Shown here piece after piece: positions 52,528-61,744 of a stretch of DNA of 64,000 nt. Under the pieces are notes generated by a model, which saw only the letters and a list, made by a program, of their open reading frames with translations, did no database searches and was not told the DNA's origin. How positions within the stretch are numbered: position 1 is the first letter of the stretch; each line of letters starts with the position of its first letter. The stretch comes from Solirubrobacteraceae bacterium (GTDB lineage Bacteria; Actinomycetota; Thermoleophilia; Solirubrobacterales; Solirubrobacteraceae). Location of the stretch: assembly GCA_017882405.1 (NCBI GenBank), contig JADGPO010000045.1:10492-74491 (forward strand). The letters run 5' to 3'. Both the position numbers and the translations under genes were made by a program.

Positions 52528-53041
52528 GCTTCGCCGGCCGGCGCTGCTTGACCCGCGCCGCCATGACCGCGAGCAACTCGACAGCGGCGAGCCGGTACTC
52601 GATGAATGGCTCCGCCGATACGCAGGACAGAACCGTCGGCGCGACACGGCCGCCACCTGGGTCATCGCGGACGCCGACGACGTCGTCGTCGCGTACGCGA
52701 GCGTCGCGATGACCGGAATCGAGCGCTCAGCCGCCCCCGAAACGCTCGCCGAGGGCGCGCCCGACCCTCTCCCGGCGTTACTGCTCGGTCGACTCGCCGT
52801 CGACCGCCACTACGCGAGCCTTGGGATCGGTACTGCACTCGCGGTGCATGTGCTCGCCACTGCAGTCGAGCTGAACGAGAAGGCTGCGTGCAGCGCAGTC
52901 GTCGTCACCGCGCTGAACGCCCGCGCCCGCGCGTGGTGGGAGCGGCTCGGATTCCATCCGTTCGACCCGGACGAGCCCGAACAGCTCGACCTCGACCTTC
53001 TGACCTCCGAGATCGAAACGACGTTTCGGCGAACGCGGTGA
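52520..53041 (+). CDS. GNAT acetyltransferase toxin (TacT/AtaT-like)
   Basis: A 173-residue GNAT protein starting with TTG. The acetyl-CoA pyrophosphate loop is in LLGRLAVDRHYASLGIGTAL, and the family features DPRRHDREQLDSGEPVLDEW (substrate side) and ARAWWERLGFHPF with the terminal strands are present. Relatives encoded behind DUF1778 antitoxins acetylate the amino group of charged tRNA and stop translation. The gene overlaps the antitoxin by 8 bases. It looks intact, in contrast to its neighbours, as expected of a self-maintaining module. Confidence 0.9.
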   Translation: MTELRRPALLDPRRHDREQLDSGEPVLDEWLRRYAGQNRRRDTAATWVIADADDVVVAYASVAMTGIERSAAPETLAEGAPDPLPALLLGRLAVDRHYASLGIGTALAVHVLATAVELNEKAACSAVVVTALNARARAWWERLGFHPFDPDEPEQLDLDLLTSEIETTFRRTR

Positions 53042-53186
53042 CAGCGCCGCCGGTGCGGTCGGCCGGATCCCCACCTACGCTCCTCCTGTCGGCGCAATCC
53101 GAGACTCTGCACGCGTCGCCGCCAGCGCCCCTCGTCGAACGCAAGCAGGGGGCGGCTAACGCCACGGGGTCTCCCCCTGCGGGACC

Positions 53187-53348
53187 ATGATGAGACGATT
53201 TAGGGAGCGGCGAAACCCGTCGGCGGCGACCATGCGACGGATGTCGGTGCGCGCAGCCGCCGTGGTGGCGGTTGGCCTGACGGTGGCGGCGTGTGGGAGC
53301 ACATCGTCGAGCATCTCCGCGGCCCGCTGGCACCGCGTCGACGCGTAA
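53187..53348 (+). pseudogene. Truncated lipoprotein gene (signal peptide only)
   Basis: A 53-codon frame from ATG: MMRRFRERRNPSAATMRRMS, then VRAAAVVAVGLTVAACGSTS, a complete lipoprotein signal with lipobox TVAAC, followed by only about 15 residues and TAA. It is the start of a lipoprotein gene whose body has been lost. Confidence 0.5.
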
Positions 53349-53515
53349 TCAGCCGATAATCCCATGTCCAGGCACTGCCGAGGCATAAGGCATATCGCGT
53401 CACGACGCGATTAGACGAGGCCCACCTAGGAGGATGGCAACTCTCCAGCGCGCGTGGCCGGCTACCTCATTCAGGCCGAGTAGATGAAGGAATCCCCATG
53501 CAGCCCTGCGTCAAA

Positions 53516-54621
53516 TTAGACTTTGGGTATCGGGTGTCGACCCGGCGTGCCGCTTTCACCCTGGTGGCCTCGCCGAATCGGCGGCTCGGCGGCTCGGCGG
53601 CTGTTCTCCGGGGTTGTCGTGGCGATCTGCTCGCCGGCGGTGACTCTCTGATCCGCATCCTCAGTCGACGACGACGGAACAGGCCCGAGAACCATCAAGG
53701 CTCGACCGAGGCTTCCGTAACGCCGTCGCGGCGTTTTCGCGGTTGGCCCCTCCCAGCTAGCCGTGCGGAGGTCGGCCGGCACCGGCGGGCGGCCTGTGCG
53801 GGCCCAGAAGCCGGGCAGCGCTGCGCGCACGGCCTCGTCACTCCATCGCCGAAAGCGGACCGGAGCGCCCGCATCACGGAGTGCCGCGTTCCACGGGTCG
53901 CGGTACTCGTCATAGGCATCGCAGACGACGGCCGCGCTCGGCCATCGTGGACTCTCCGCTTCCCAGACTCCCGGAAATGAGCGCGATGGCGTCCACTCGT
54001 GATAGCTCGGGGCATGGTCGTGTACTTCTATCCAACCGCGGATCGCCTCGCGGACGCCCCCCTTGGTCCATGCGCGCTGCGTCGATGGCTCATGTGCGGT
54101 GCAAGCCAGGCACCGCTCAGCGCGAGGGCTCGCGACGGGCCCTCCGCACTGCCTGCAGCAACCGGCCGTAGATAATTGTGCACCGTCGAGACCGAGACCC
54201 CGATCTGCTCGGCGATCGCGCGGATCCTTTGTCCGTCGGCTCGCAGACATTGGGCCATTTCGACACGCTCAGCGACGCTCTCGTCAAAGTCGAGAGCGTG
54301 CTCGATCAAACCCGCCGCCTCGAGCGCCTTGCCCCAGGATCCGAAATGGGCAGCGGCGCAGGAACTGCTCGGCCAGTAAGGATGATCGCGCATCCACTTG
54401 CGCTGACCAGCCTCAGCGCCGCCCGGGTGCTCGCCGCACCACTCCTGACGGCGTGGAGCACGCCCCGTCTCATCAGTCCAGTCTCGGAGGGCACGAAGGA
54501 TCGCTTCGTCGTTCCAGCGTCCCGGCGATCCCGGGTGCGCCAGCGGTGCGTACCGTGGCGCCTGCCGGGCCCGAGCCGGCCGGCTCGAGCCGTTTGCTGT
54601 CGCCGGACGTGTGGCTGACAT
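53516..54621 (-). pseudogene. HNH-associated-repeat protein with a central frameshift
   Basis: Two overlapping frames belong together. The first starts at 54621 and gives a homing-endonuclease-associated repeat (RWNDEAILRALRDWTDETGR ... AHFGSWGKALEAAGL) and a helix-turn-helix (RIRAIAEQIGVSVSTVHNYL), then becomes nonsense at a CCGGCCG run near 54165. The second continues GCCRQCGGPVASPRAERCLA (a zinc ribbon), and two more repeats: WTKGGVREAIRGWIEVHDHA and WSDEAVRAALPGFWARTGRP, ending at 53516. One gene of about 365 codons with a single frame slip. Such repeat proteins are found beside HNH nucleases of mobile elements, but no nuclease domain is seen here. Confidence 0.7.
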
Positions 54622-55196
54622 CGTCGGCGGGCCTCGCGCTCAGACGGCGGTGTCGACCGACTTCGTCTGCAGATAGCTCTTGAAGAACCGAGAATCCATC
54701 TCACGAACCCAGCCCGAGCCCTTGAAGGGCGCCGAACGGCATCGTGGCGGCCAACGCCTGTTGCCCAGCTGCTTCGGCTACCGCCATGAAATCCTCTCCT
54801 CTCGGCCGCGGAACCTCCCGCGCTCGGACGCCGGGACGCTGCGCGATCACGCTAGTCCACTCTTGACTACCGATCAAGGCGGCCCCGAAACGACCGCAAG
54901 CCGCGCGTTAGCTTTCGCCGACCAGATGCCCCGGCCCGGTGATGACCCGGGCGCCGGCGAATGGGCCTTGCTCGCCTTCCTCAGCGAGCAGCCGAGGCAC
55001 GGCTCGGGCGGAGGGCCCAAGCGGCAACGTCGTGATCCGCGGCGGCTTCTCATACCCGTGTGTTCTCCACTGCGTGCCGCGATCGACGGATCGGACTGGC
55101 GGCGGGTGGCATAGGCGCCTCCGTTGGCTTCGTAGTCAAAATCGCCCGCGACTTGCTGTCTGACCGGCCCGCCCGTGATGTCGTGTTCGCTGGTGC
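54622..55196. other. Stretch without a recognisable gene
   Basis: 575 bases between the HNH-repeat relic and an aldehyde dehydrogenase stump. Forward frames give fragments such as GIGASVGFVVKIARDLL without start or end that fit a protein. No call. Confidence 0.4.
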
Positions 55197-55382
55197 TCAG
55201 GAGGGGATGCTCATGACGTGGGTCTCGGTGAACTCGAGCAGGCCCTCTTTGCCCAGTTCGCGTCCGACGCCGCTCTGGTTAAAGCCGCCGAAGGAAGCAC
55301 GCTCGTCCGCGGCGGTGGCATTGTGGTTGTTGAAGAACGTCACGCCTCGCTCAGGGCCATCGCCAACGCCGCCTTTCCTCCG
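55197..55382 (-). pseudogene. C-terminal stump of an aldehyde dehydrogenase
   Basis: From a TAG upstream to TGA at 55197-55199 the reverse strand reads PERGVTFFNNHNATAADERA SFGGFNQSGVGRELGKEGLL EFTETHVMSIPS, the unmistakable last 50 residues of an NAD-dependent aldehyde dehydrogenase. Everything before it, including the catalytic Cys, is gone. A second, different aldehyde dehydrogenase relic lies 0.6 kb further on in the opposite orientation. Confidence 0.8.
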
Positions 55383-55541
55383 CTATACCGGCCCGAGGGC
55401 CACCCGGGCAATGCCTAGGCACAACGTAGCGGCCCGTGGCGCCAGCGGGCGATCCCCTGCGCGCACCGGCAACGTTCGGCGCACGCAACCGCTTTCGCGG
55501 CCGACAGGGCGGAGAGCAGCTTGACCTTCGAACCGCCCGTG

Positions 55542-55886
55542 CTACTTCGGGGTAAGCGTGTACCTAACGGTCTGAACACGGATCAGGCCATCGCGAAACA
55601 CGAAGGTATCGATGCCGTCGTCCGCCTTGACGCTCTCAGATTCTGCCTTCCACTCGAGGAGAAGGATGTCGTCCTCGAACAGTAGGGTCGGAAGCTCCCA
55701 GCTGGCACCCGGAAGATCACTCAACAGCTTGGTGAATCCCTCTCGGACACCCGCCTTGCCGCGAAGCACACCGTCGGGCGTGATGAATACGGCGTCGTCG
55801 GCGTAATCGCTGATGATGCCGTCGAGATCCTCGGCCATCAGCGCCTCGCCGTGGTGCTGGAAGACTTCCTGCGGACTGCGGCTCAT
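55542..55886 (-). CDS. NTF2-like / SnoaL-fold protein
   Basis: A 114-residue intact NTF2-like protein: FQHHGEALMAEDLDGIISDY ADDAVFITPDG, LRGKAGVREGFTKLLSDLPG, and the terminal strands DGIDTFVFRDGLIRVQTVRY. The fold binds small ligands or acts as a minor isomerase; members of this kind are often stress-related. Good start at 55886 with GGAGGAGAGC upstream. Confidence 0.88.
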   Translation of the reverse strand: MSRSPQEVFQHHGEALMAEDLDGIISDYADDAVFITPDGVLRGKAGVREGFTKLLSDLPGASWELPTLLFEDDILLLEWKAESESVKADDGIDTFVFRDGLIRVQTVRYTLTPK

Positions 55887-56020
55887 TGCTCTCCTCCTTG
55901 GGATCAGGCGAACGGTCTTGTCACCCTACAGCGGTAACAGCCGCTCGAGGTTGCCTCTGGCCGGCCTGCCAGTCGCATCGGATGTGCATCGGCAATCTGT
56001 AGATCCGGAGAGAGACAACG

Positions 56021-56960
56021 ATGGCCATACAGGCAGAGAAGATCGAGACCAACGAGCTGTTCATCGGCGGAGAATGGGTGGCGCCGCAGGGCAACGGACG
56101 CATCGACGTCGTCTCGCCGAGCACCGAAGAGCCGATCGGCCCGGTGCCCGAGGGCTCCGATGGCGATATCGACGCGGCAGTCCGCGCCGCCCGCGCGGCA
56201 CTGCCGGAGTGGTCCGGACGGCCCGTCGAGGAGCGCGTCGACGCGCTGATGCGCCTAGCGCAGGCGCTCGAGGCGCGTGGCGAGGACACCGCGCAGCGCG
56301 TCTCGATGCAGAACGGCATGCCGATCTCGGTCTCACGCCAGCTCGAGGCGGTCTTCCCGGCCGTCGTCGCCCGCTACTACGCCGGCCTGATCGCCGAGAC
56401 CGACCTTGAAGAGGACCGTGCGGGTCTGCTGGGCGGGCGGATCCGCGTGGTCCGCAAGCCGATCGGCGGCAAGTCCGCCGCGATCGTGCTCGACGACGCT
56501 GATCTGTCTGACGCGGCCGAGGCGCTATTCGCCGGCATGGCCGGCGCGCTGCGCCTAGGCGACGCGCTCTGGACCCCGAGACGCAGATTGGACCGATGGT
56601 CTCCGCCCGCCAGCGCGATCGCGTCGAAGGCTACATCGAAGCCGGCCGCGCGGAGGGCGCGCGCGTCGTCGCGGGTGGCGGTCGGTCCTGTCGGTGATCC
56701 CCTACGGAACCGAGGAGGAGGCCCTCGAGCTGGCCAACCACAACGACTTGGGTCTCGGCGGGTCGGTGTGGACCTCCGACGTCGCGCGCGGCGAGGCTGT
56801 CGCTAAGCGGGTGCAGACGGGAACGATCGGGATCAACAGCTACCGGCCAGATCCTGCCGCTCCGTTCGGCGGCCTCAAGGACTCCGGGCTCGGTCGCGAG
56901 CTGGGGCCCGAGGGCCTGGTCGCCTACCCGCAGCTGCAATCCATCTACCGACCCTCCTGA
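56021..56960 (+). pseudogene. Aldehyde dehydrogenase gene with several internal deletions
   Basis: Starts intact at ATG (TNELFIGGEWVAPQGNGRID VVSPSTEEPIG) and proceeds to RIRVVRKPIG, where about 110-130 codons are missing and the sequence jumps at about 56465 to [21 protein letters not shown] second jump removes the catalytic Cys region, going from LFAGM to ALRLGDAL; a frame slip follows at about 56570 ([20 protein letters not shown] in the other frame), and a third jump at about 56684 joins VVAGGGR to [20 protein letters not shown]. The normal C-terminus FGGLKDSGLGRELGPEGLVA ends at 56960. The junctions fall on short GG-rich repeats. No active enzyme is possible. Confidence 0.85.
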
Positions 56961-57388
56961 GCCAGAGCCGGAGCCGGAGGGCAAGATGTTGGGCCGACCT
57001 GCAGCAGCTCGGCCGCGACGACCGGCGTCCGTCGCTCCATGGCCCGCGGCGGAAAGAGCTAGCAACGACCGACCCGAGGGGTGGTTAGCGAAGCGGGCGC
57101 GGCCTTCCCAAGGCCTGTGGCCGACCGATAACGACAACGGCAACATCTAGTGGGTCTGTCGATATCGATCTGAACCCGGGCTCAAGCCGAAGCGGCAGCG
57201 CGCGGACGTTCGTCCATCAGCGACAACTGGCCTGTCCGGTGTCTACTCGTTACGACGTCCACGACTGCTCCAAGCGATGGCGAAGCGCACTGCTCTCCGG
57301 GAGCGGGAAATCGCGTGTGAGAGACCGCGCTGCGGTCCAGGTCTGGCAGCGGTTTTGACCTCGCCACGCAACCGTCAAGCACGCGAAC
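56961..57388. other. Stretch without a recognisable gene
   Basis: 428 bases between the aldehyde dehydrogenase relic and the isochorismatase gene; nothing recognisable on either strand. Confidence 0.45.
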
Positions 57389-57985
57389 TCAGTCAGGGAT
57401 GCCGTCGACGTCAGGGACGACGATGCCAAAGAGGTCCCCGATGGCTGCAAGGCTGGCCGCTTGCAGAGCCGCGGAGGACACGGCGTCGGGGGTGCCGGGA
57501 AGAGCGCGAGTTGCTGTGGTGCTGGCAACCACGGTGGGTGAGTAACCCAGGTTGAACGCCCCTCGCGCCGTGGAGTTCACGCACATGTGCGTCATGAACC
57601 CGGCGAGCACCAGATTGCGAGCGGAGGCGGCCTTGAGCCGATCGTCGAGGTCGGTCTGCACGAAGCAGTCCGGAAACTGCTTGACGAGCACCGTCTCGTC
57701 CCGGCGCGGTGCCACCTGGTCGACAATCTCACCGATCTCCGCTCGTACGTCGTAGGGCGAACCTTCTCCGGCGTCATGCTTGAAGTGGATGATGGGGATG
57801 CCAGCCAAACGAGCCCGCTCGAGCAGCTCGGCCGCCTGATCCAGGGCTGCTGCGACCCCATCGAGCGCCATGACCCCCCGCACGTAGGTGTTCTGGCAGT
57901 CAATCATGATCAGGGTGGAGTCGGCGAGACTCGCCGGGGTCGAAGACAGGCCGCTGAGTGCTCGTAGGGTTGTGGGCTCGGCCAT
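57389..57985 (-). CDS. Isochorismatase-family cysteine hydrolase
   Basis: A 198-residue hydrolase of the isochorismatase superfamily: catalytic Asp in LIMIDCQNTYVRG, Lys in ETVLVKQFPDCF and Cys in GFMTHMCVNSTARGAF, giving the Asp-Lys-Cys set of the nicotinamidase/isochorismatase-like hydrolases. The exact substrate (amide or enol ether) cannot be told. The ATG at 57983-57985 with GAGAGGACC upstream was preferred to the longer upstream frame, which is rich in Arg and Ser. Confidence 0.9.
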   Translation of the reverse strand: MAEPTTLRALSGLSSTPASLADSTLIMIDCQNTYVRGVMALDGVAAALDQAAELLERARLAGIPIIHFKHDAGEGSPYDVRAEIGEIVDQVAPRRDETVLVKQFPDCFVQTDLDDRLKAASARNLVLAGFMTHMCVNSTARGAFNLGYSPTVVASTTATRALPGTPDAVSSAALQAASLAAIGDLFGIVVPDVDGIPD

Positions 57986-58551
57986 AGTCGGTCCTCTCGG
58001 CGCGGTTCGTCGTGCCATCAATCTACTTGAGCGCGAGCCCGCGACGTGCTGTTGGCCGGAAAAGTCGGATCGCCGGAGCTCGGGCGCGGAAACGACGCCA
58101 TCGCCGCTGATCCGGCAGCTGAGACGAGCCAGCGCGTCCGCTTGCTCGGTGGGCGATGAGCGCGGTCGCCAGCAAGCGCCGCGACCGACAAGAGCAGAAG
58201 CGTCGGGGGCGCCAACATTGTGTTCCGTGCGAACGCATCCCGGTACTCGGAGCATGCGGAAGGCGGTGCCTGCTTCGTCACCGCTGCACGTACGGTGGGC
58301 TGACTTCCGACTCATGGCTCGTCGACCTGAAGGAGCACCACGACTTCCGGTCTCCGTTGCCTATGGCCGTTCCGACGGCGACGTCGAGCTGATTCGGTGC
58401 TGTATCGGACCTCGCTGCTCTCAGCGCAGTCGACGAGACGTGACTCCCGTCCGGACCATCCCTGAGAGCGTGCCGCGCCGCGCCTCGTCGAGCACCTCGC
58501 GCAGCCAGGCCTCGGCCGTCACAAGAGTCCTGCTTTACAGCAACTTCTCAG
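57986..58551. other. Non-coding stretch up to the tRNA fragment
   Basis: 566 bases with no convincing gene. By the orientation of the tRNA fragment this should be the chromosomal side of the junction. Confidence 0.45.
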
Positions 58552-58593
58552 TGCCGCCGGTGGGGTTCGAACCCACGACCTTCGGGTTAAGAG
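58552..58593 (-). other. 3' half of tRNA-Lys(CTT): attachment-site-like scar
   Basis: Read on the reverse strand, 58593-58552 gives anticodon loop CTCTTAA (anticodon CTT), 3' anticodon stem CCCGA, variable loop AGGTC, T-arm GTGGG-TTCGAAC-CCCAC, acceptor strand CGGCGGC and discriminator A, each of canonical length. The match stops exactly at the 5' edge of the anticodon loop: the next bases cannot form the 5' stem, and there is no D-arm. Tyrosine integrases that insert into tRNA genes leave exactly such a 3'-half repeat at the far end of the element. A chance remnant of tRNA duplication is the alternative. Confidence 0.85.
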
Positions 58594-58821
58594 ACAAGAG
58601 AAAAAAGATGCTCATATGCAGAGCTTTTAGCGTAACTACAGGTGTCTGCGTCTGGTTAGCTCAGGTTAGATTCGCTCAGAACTGCTGACTTCGCGACACG
58701 TTTCGGGACACGCCTTCCCGCCACGGCTCGGCTCGTCGTTACCACCGGGCGTCGAACGGGGGTCGAGTCGTCGGCTGCGATTGCGATCGGGGGCCGCCAC
58801 CGTCGGGCGTACCCTTCAGGG

Positions 58822-59880
58822 ATGTCGCGCGGCGCGTCATGCCTGGTCGCGGCCCTGTGCGTGCTGGTCGCCGGTGCTGTCGCGGTGCCGGCCTCGCGAG
58901 CGCGGCCGCGGGGGTCGGCGCCGGGTGCCCGGCCGGCGCCCGTCCCCGTCGCCGGACGTGCGGTGAACACCTCGCACCCCACCCGGGTGGTGGGCCACGG
59001 CACCCCGGCCAGCTGCACCTCGGCGGCGGTCGTCGCCGCGGTCCGAGCCGGCGGGGTGATCGGATTCTCGTGCGGGTCCGCGCCGGTCACGATCGGGATG
59101 AGGACGACCGCCAAGGTCCGCAACACCAGCGCGGAGGTCGTCCTGGACGGAGGCGGCCTGGTGACGCTGAGCGGTCAGGGCCGGCGCCGCATCCTGTACC
59201 TCGACACTTGCGATCCGGCCCAAGTGTGGACGACGTCGCACTGCCAGGATCAGGCCGCTCCCCAGTTGGTGGTTCAGAACCTGACCTTCACCGACGGGAA
59301 CTCGACCGGCCAGCGCTTTGACGGCGGTGGCGGAGGTGCGATCTTTGACCGGGGCGGGCGGCTGCGAATCGTCAACTCCGTGTTCACCGGCAACCGGTGC
59401 GAGCGGGACGGGCCGGACATCGGAGGCGGAGCCGTCCGGGCGCTTTCGCAGTTCCGCGGGCATCCGCTGTACGTGGTGAACAGCCATTTTGCCGGCAACG
59501 CCTGCAGCAACGGCGGCGGGCTGTCGAGCATCGGCGTCTCCTGGACGGTGCTCAACAGCCGCTTTGAGCGCAACCGGGCGATCGGCATCGGCGCCAACCC
59601 TGCCCAGCGCGCAACCCCGGGCGGCGGCAGCGGCGCCGCGATCTACAACGACGGAGATCAGATGACCCTCTCCATCGGTGGCAGCGTGTTTGAGGACAAT
59701 CACGCCACCGAGGGCGGCGGCGCAGTGTTCTTCGTCAGCGACGACCGCACCGGGACGATGGCGATCAGGCACAGCACCCTGGAGCACAACCGCAACGATC
59801 GCTTTCAGACCGCCGGCCTCCCCGGGATCTTCTTCCTCGGAGCTCAGCCGCCGACGATCACCGGCTCGGTCTTGCGATAA
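58822..59880 (+). CDS. Secreted parallel beta-helix protein
   Basis: A 352-residue secreted protein with a signal peptide (SCLVAALCVLVAGAVAVPAS, cleavage near residue 25). The body shows right-handed beta-helix turns: VVLDGGGLVTLSG, LVVQNLTFTDGNSTG, LRIVNSVFTGNRC, LYVVNSHFAGNAC, WTVLNSRFERNRAIG, LSIGGSVFEDNHATEGGGAV and MAIRHSTLEHNRND. The N-x-x-F-x-x-N asparagine ladder and GGGAV/GGA turns are like polymorphic-membrane-protein and pectate-lyase-like repeats. No catalytic residues are identifiable; an adhesive or polysaccharide-binding role is possible. Intact. Confidence 0.85.
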   Translation: MSRGASCLVAALCVLVAGAVAVPASRARPRGSAPGARPAPVPVAGRAVNTSHPTRVVGHGTPASCTSAAVVAAVRAGGVIGFSCGSAPVTIGMRTTAKVRNTSAEVVLDGGGLVTLSGQGRRRILYLDTCDPAQVWTTSHCQDQAAPQLVVQNLTFTDGNSTGQRFDGGGGGAIFDRGGRLRIVNSVFTGNRCERDGPDIGGGAVRALSQFRGHPLYVVNSHFAGNACSNGGGLSSIGVSWTVLNSRFERNRAIGIGANPAQRATPGGGSGAAIYNDGDQMTLSIGGSVFEDNHATEGGGAVFFVSDDRTGTMAIRHSTLEHNRNDRFQTAGLPGIFFLGAQPPTITGSVLR

Positions 59881-61297
59881 CGCTCCCGGCGCTCGGAACG
59901 CGGCGCCGATCCGACGTTCGCTAACACAATCGCCGATATGGCTTCTAACAGGTGTGTCGCTGCTCGATCAAAGCGGAAGCGCCTCGCACACCGACCGAAC
60001 CGAAGGCTTCCAGACGGCTGCTATTGCCCACCGCGACACCGGTGTGTCACTTATGTCGGCTCTCGGGTCCTAACTCGCAACACCCCCTGAGCCCGTGGGT
60101 GCTGGGCGCTCCGCTCAGTCCTCGGAGTGCAGGGGACCGCGGTTCAGGCGGCCTTCGGTAGTCGGGGAGTTATCACTTCTTGATAACTCGTAAGCCACCT
60201 CAGCGTTTGTGCGACAACCTCTCGTGAATGGGGAAGCGCGGCGCTGGCCGCCGAGACGCTCCTCGTCCCCAGGGCGAGAGGGGATCACCGCGTCGGCGAT
60301 CTCTCCTGCTTGGCGGCTTGGCGGCTGGCTGCTTGCTGGAACCGTCGACTGCCAGCGAGCGAGCCTCATACCGCCGAGCGGTGGTCCGGGCGGCGCGGGT
60401 GATCTGGGGGCGGGGCGGGGTTCGGTATGAGCCTCGCTCGGGGCGTCCCTTTCGGGACGCCGGGGTGGTGGCCCCGGCGTACTCTCCAATCTAGATCGCG
60501 GGCGATGGGCGCCCGCTTGGAACCCCCGGAGGGGTTTGCGACCTTTCGGGCGCTGGAGGTAAACGGGAGCCGCGTATAGCGCCTCGGCGATCGTGGTGGA
60601 TGGTGGCGCGCCCACGGAGACGCCCACAATAGCCAGACCAGGCACGCAACGCGAGACGTAGCCCGCCCCACCGAACGAACGCGCGAGACAGCCGCGCCCA
60701 ACCGACTCGTTCGCAAGGGCGGACGCGTGCTCCTCGCGAATCCGGTCGTGCTGCTGGTCGGCGAACACGCCGCCGACCGCTTGCGCACGCCCTCGTCGAA
60801 GTGAACGTTCGCCACCAGCAGGCGCGCGTGCGGCTGACTGCCGACGAGCGCTTCTGCTCGGTGCGCGGTCGCTGAGCCCACGATTCCTTTGGCGACGACT
60901 CGCTCGTGCCGATCCCAGACGCCGGGCGGGCGCTTCGCCGCGATTCCGATCGGCGGCTACAGCCCGGCAGTCCCCCGGCACGGTACCGCGGCATCACGGA
61001 AGCAGGGCGGGACCGCATCGAGGGACCCGTCCTGAGATTCGCCAATTGGGAGGTCTCGGTACGAGCTCACCGCGGCGCCTCCTGAGCGGAATCCGATCGT
61101 CCTTCGAGGCGCCACCCCTCAGACGCCGGCGGCCGCCCACGGTCGGCCGCGCAGTACGCAGAACAGCGCTCGGCCGGAATCCTGGTACGAAGCTGCAAGC
61201 CACGGGGCCAGCTGCTCACCACGGCGGACTAACCTGCGATCCTGCGCACCAGGGCGGAGGACTGTTCGACTCGTCAACCCGCAGAGGAGCTACGCGA
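59881..61297. other. 1.4-kb stretch without a recognisable gene
   Basis: The longest gap in the window. Several long frames are open on both strands, but all are Arg/Pro/Ser-rich with no motif or ribosome site. It holds a pair of strong overlapping hairpins at 60442-60479, and the last bases contain the leader of the gene at 61298. Confidence 0.5.
60442..60479. terminator. Two overlapping GC hairpins
   Basis: GGCGTCCC-TTTC-GGGACGCC (60442-60461) and CGCCGGGG (60458-60465) with CCCCGGCG (60472-60479) share four bases, so only one can form at a time. Either a tandem terminator or a structured RNA element. No gene ends immediately before it. Confidence 0.5.
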
Positions 61298-61744
61298 ATG
61301 ACTGGGAAGGCTGACTTCACGCAGGATGAGTGGAATCTCGTACTCGAGGCGCCCCCGAGCGCCGGTTTGATCGTCCTCACTGCCCAGAAGGGCGGGACGT
61401 TCCGCGAGACGATCGCCATCGCCAAGGCCTACACCGAAGCGCGTCAGGAGCACGGCGAAAGCGAACTGCTCGACGAGATCACGGCCGCCAAGCCCGAGCG
61501 CGACCACACCCACTACCACTCGCCCGAGGAGCTCAAGCAGGGAGGTCTGCAGCACCTGCGCGACGCCGTAGCTCTGCTCGAGACGAAGGCCACCCCGGAC
61601 GAGGTCGGCGACTATCGGCGCTTCATCCTCACACTGGCCGACAAGGTCGCCAACGCCCACCGCGAGCACGGCCAGAGCGTCGGCGACGCCGAACAGCAGG
61701 CGATCACCGAGATCACCACGGCGTTGGGCGGCGACGGCGGCTAA
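61298..61744 (+). CDS. Conserved hypothetical helical protein
   Basis: A 148-residue protein with GCAGAGGAGCTACGCGA before the ATG. Starts MTGKADFTQDEWNLVLEAPP and has helices such as AIAKAYTEARQEHGESELLD and GLQHLRDAVALLETKATPDE, plus a TPDEVGDYRRFILTLADKVA motif near the C-terminus. The all-helical layout resembles TerB-like proteins, but I cannot confirm the family. Tail-to-tail overlap of 4 bases with the cupin gene. Confidence 0.75.
   Translation: MTGKADFTQDEWNLVLEAPPSAGLIVLTAQKGGTFRETIAIAKAYTEARQEHGESELLDEITAAKPERDHTHYHSPEELKQGGLQHLRDAVALLETKATPDEVGDYRRFILTLADKVANAHREHGQSVGDAEQQAITEITTALGGDGG

Noticed and set aside
60115..60981. Reverse frame of 288 codons in the gene-free gap
   Set aside because: Composition is Arg/Pro/Ser, no start signal and no recognisable motif.
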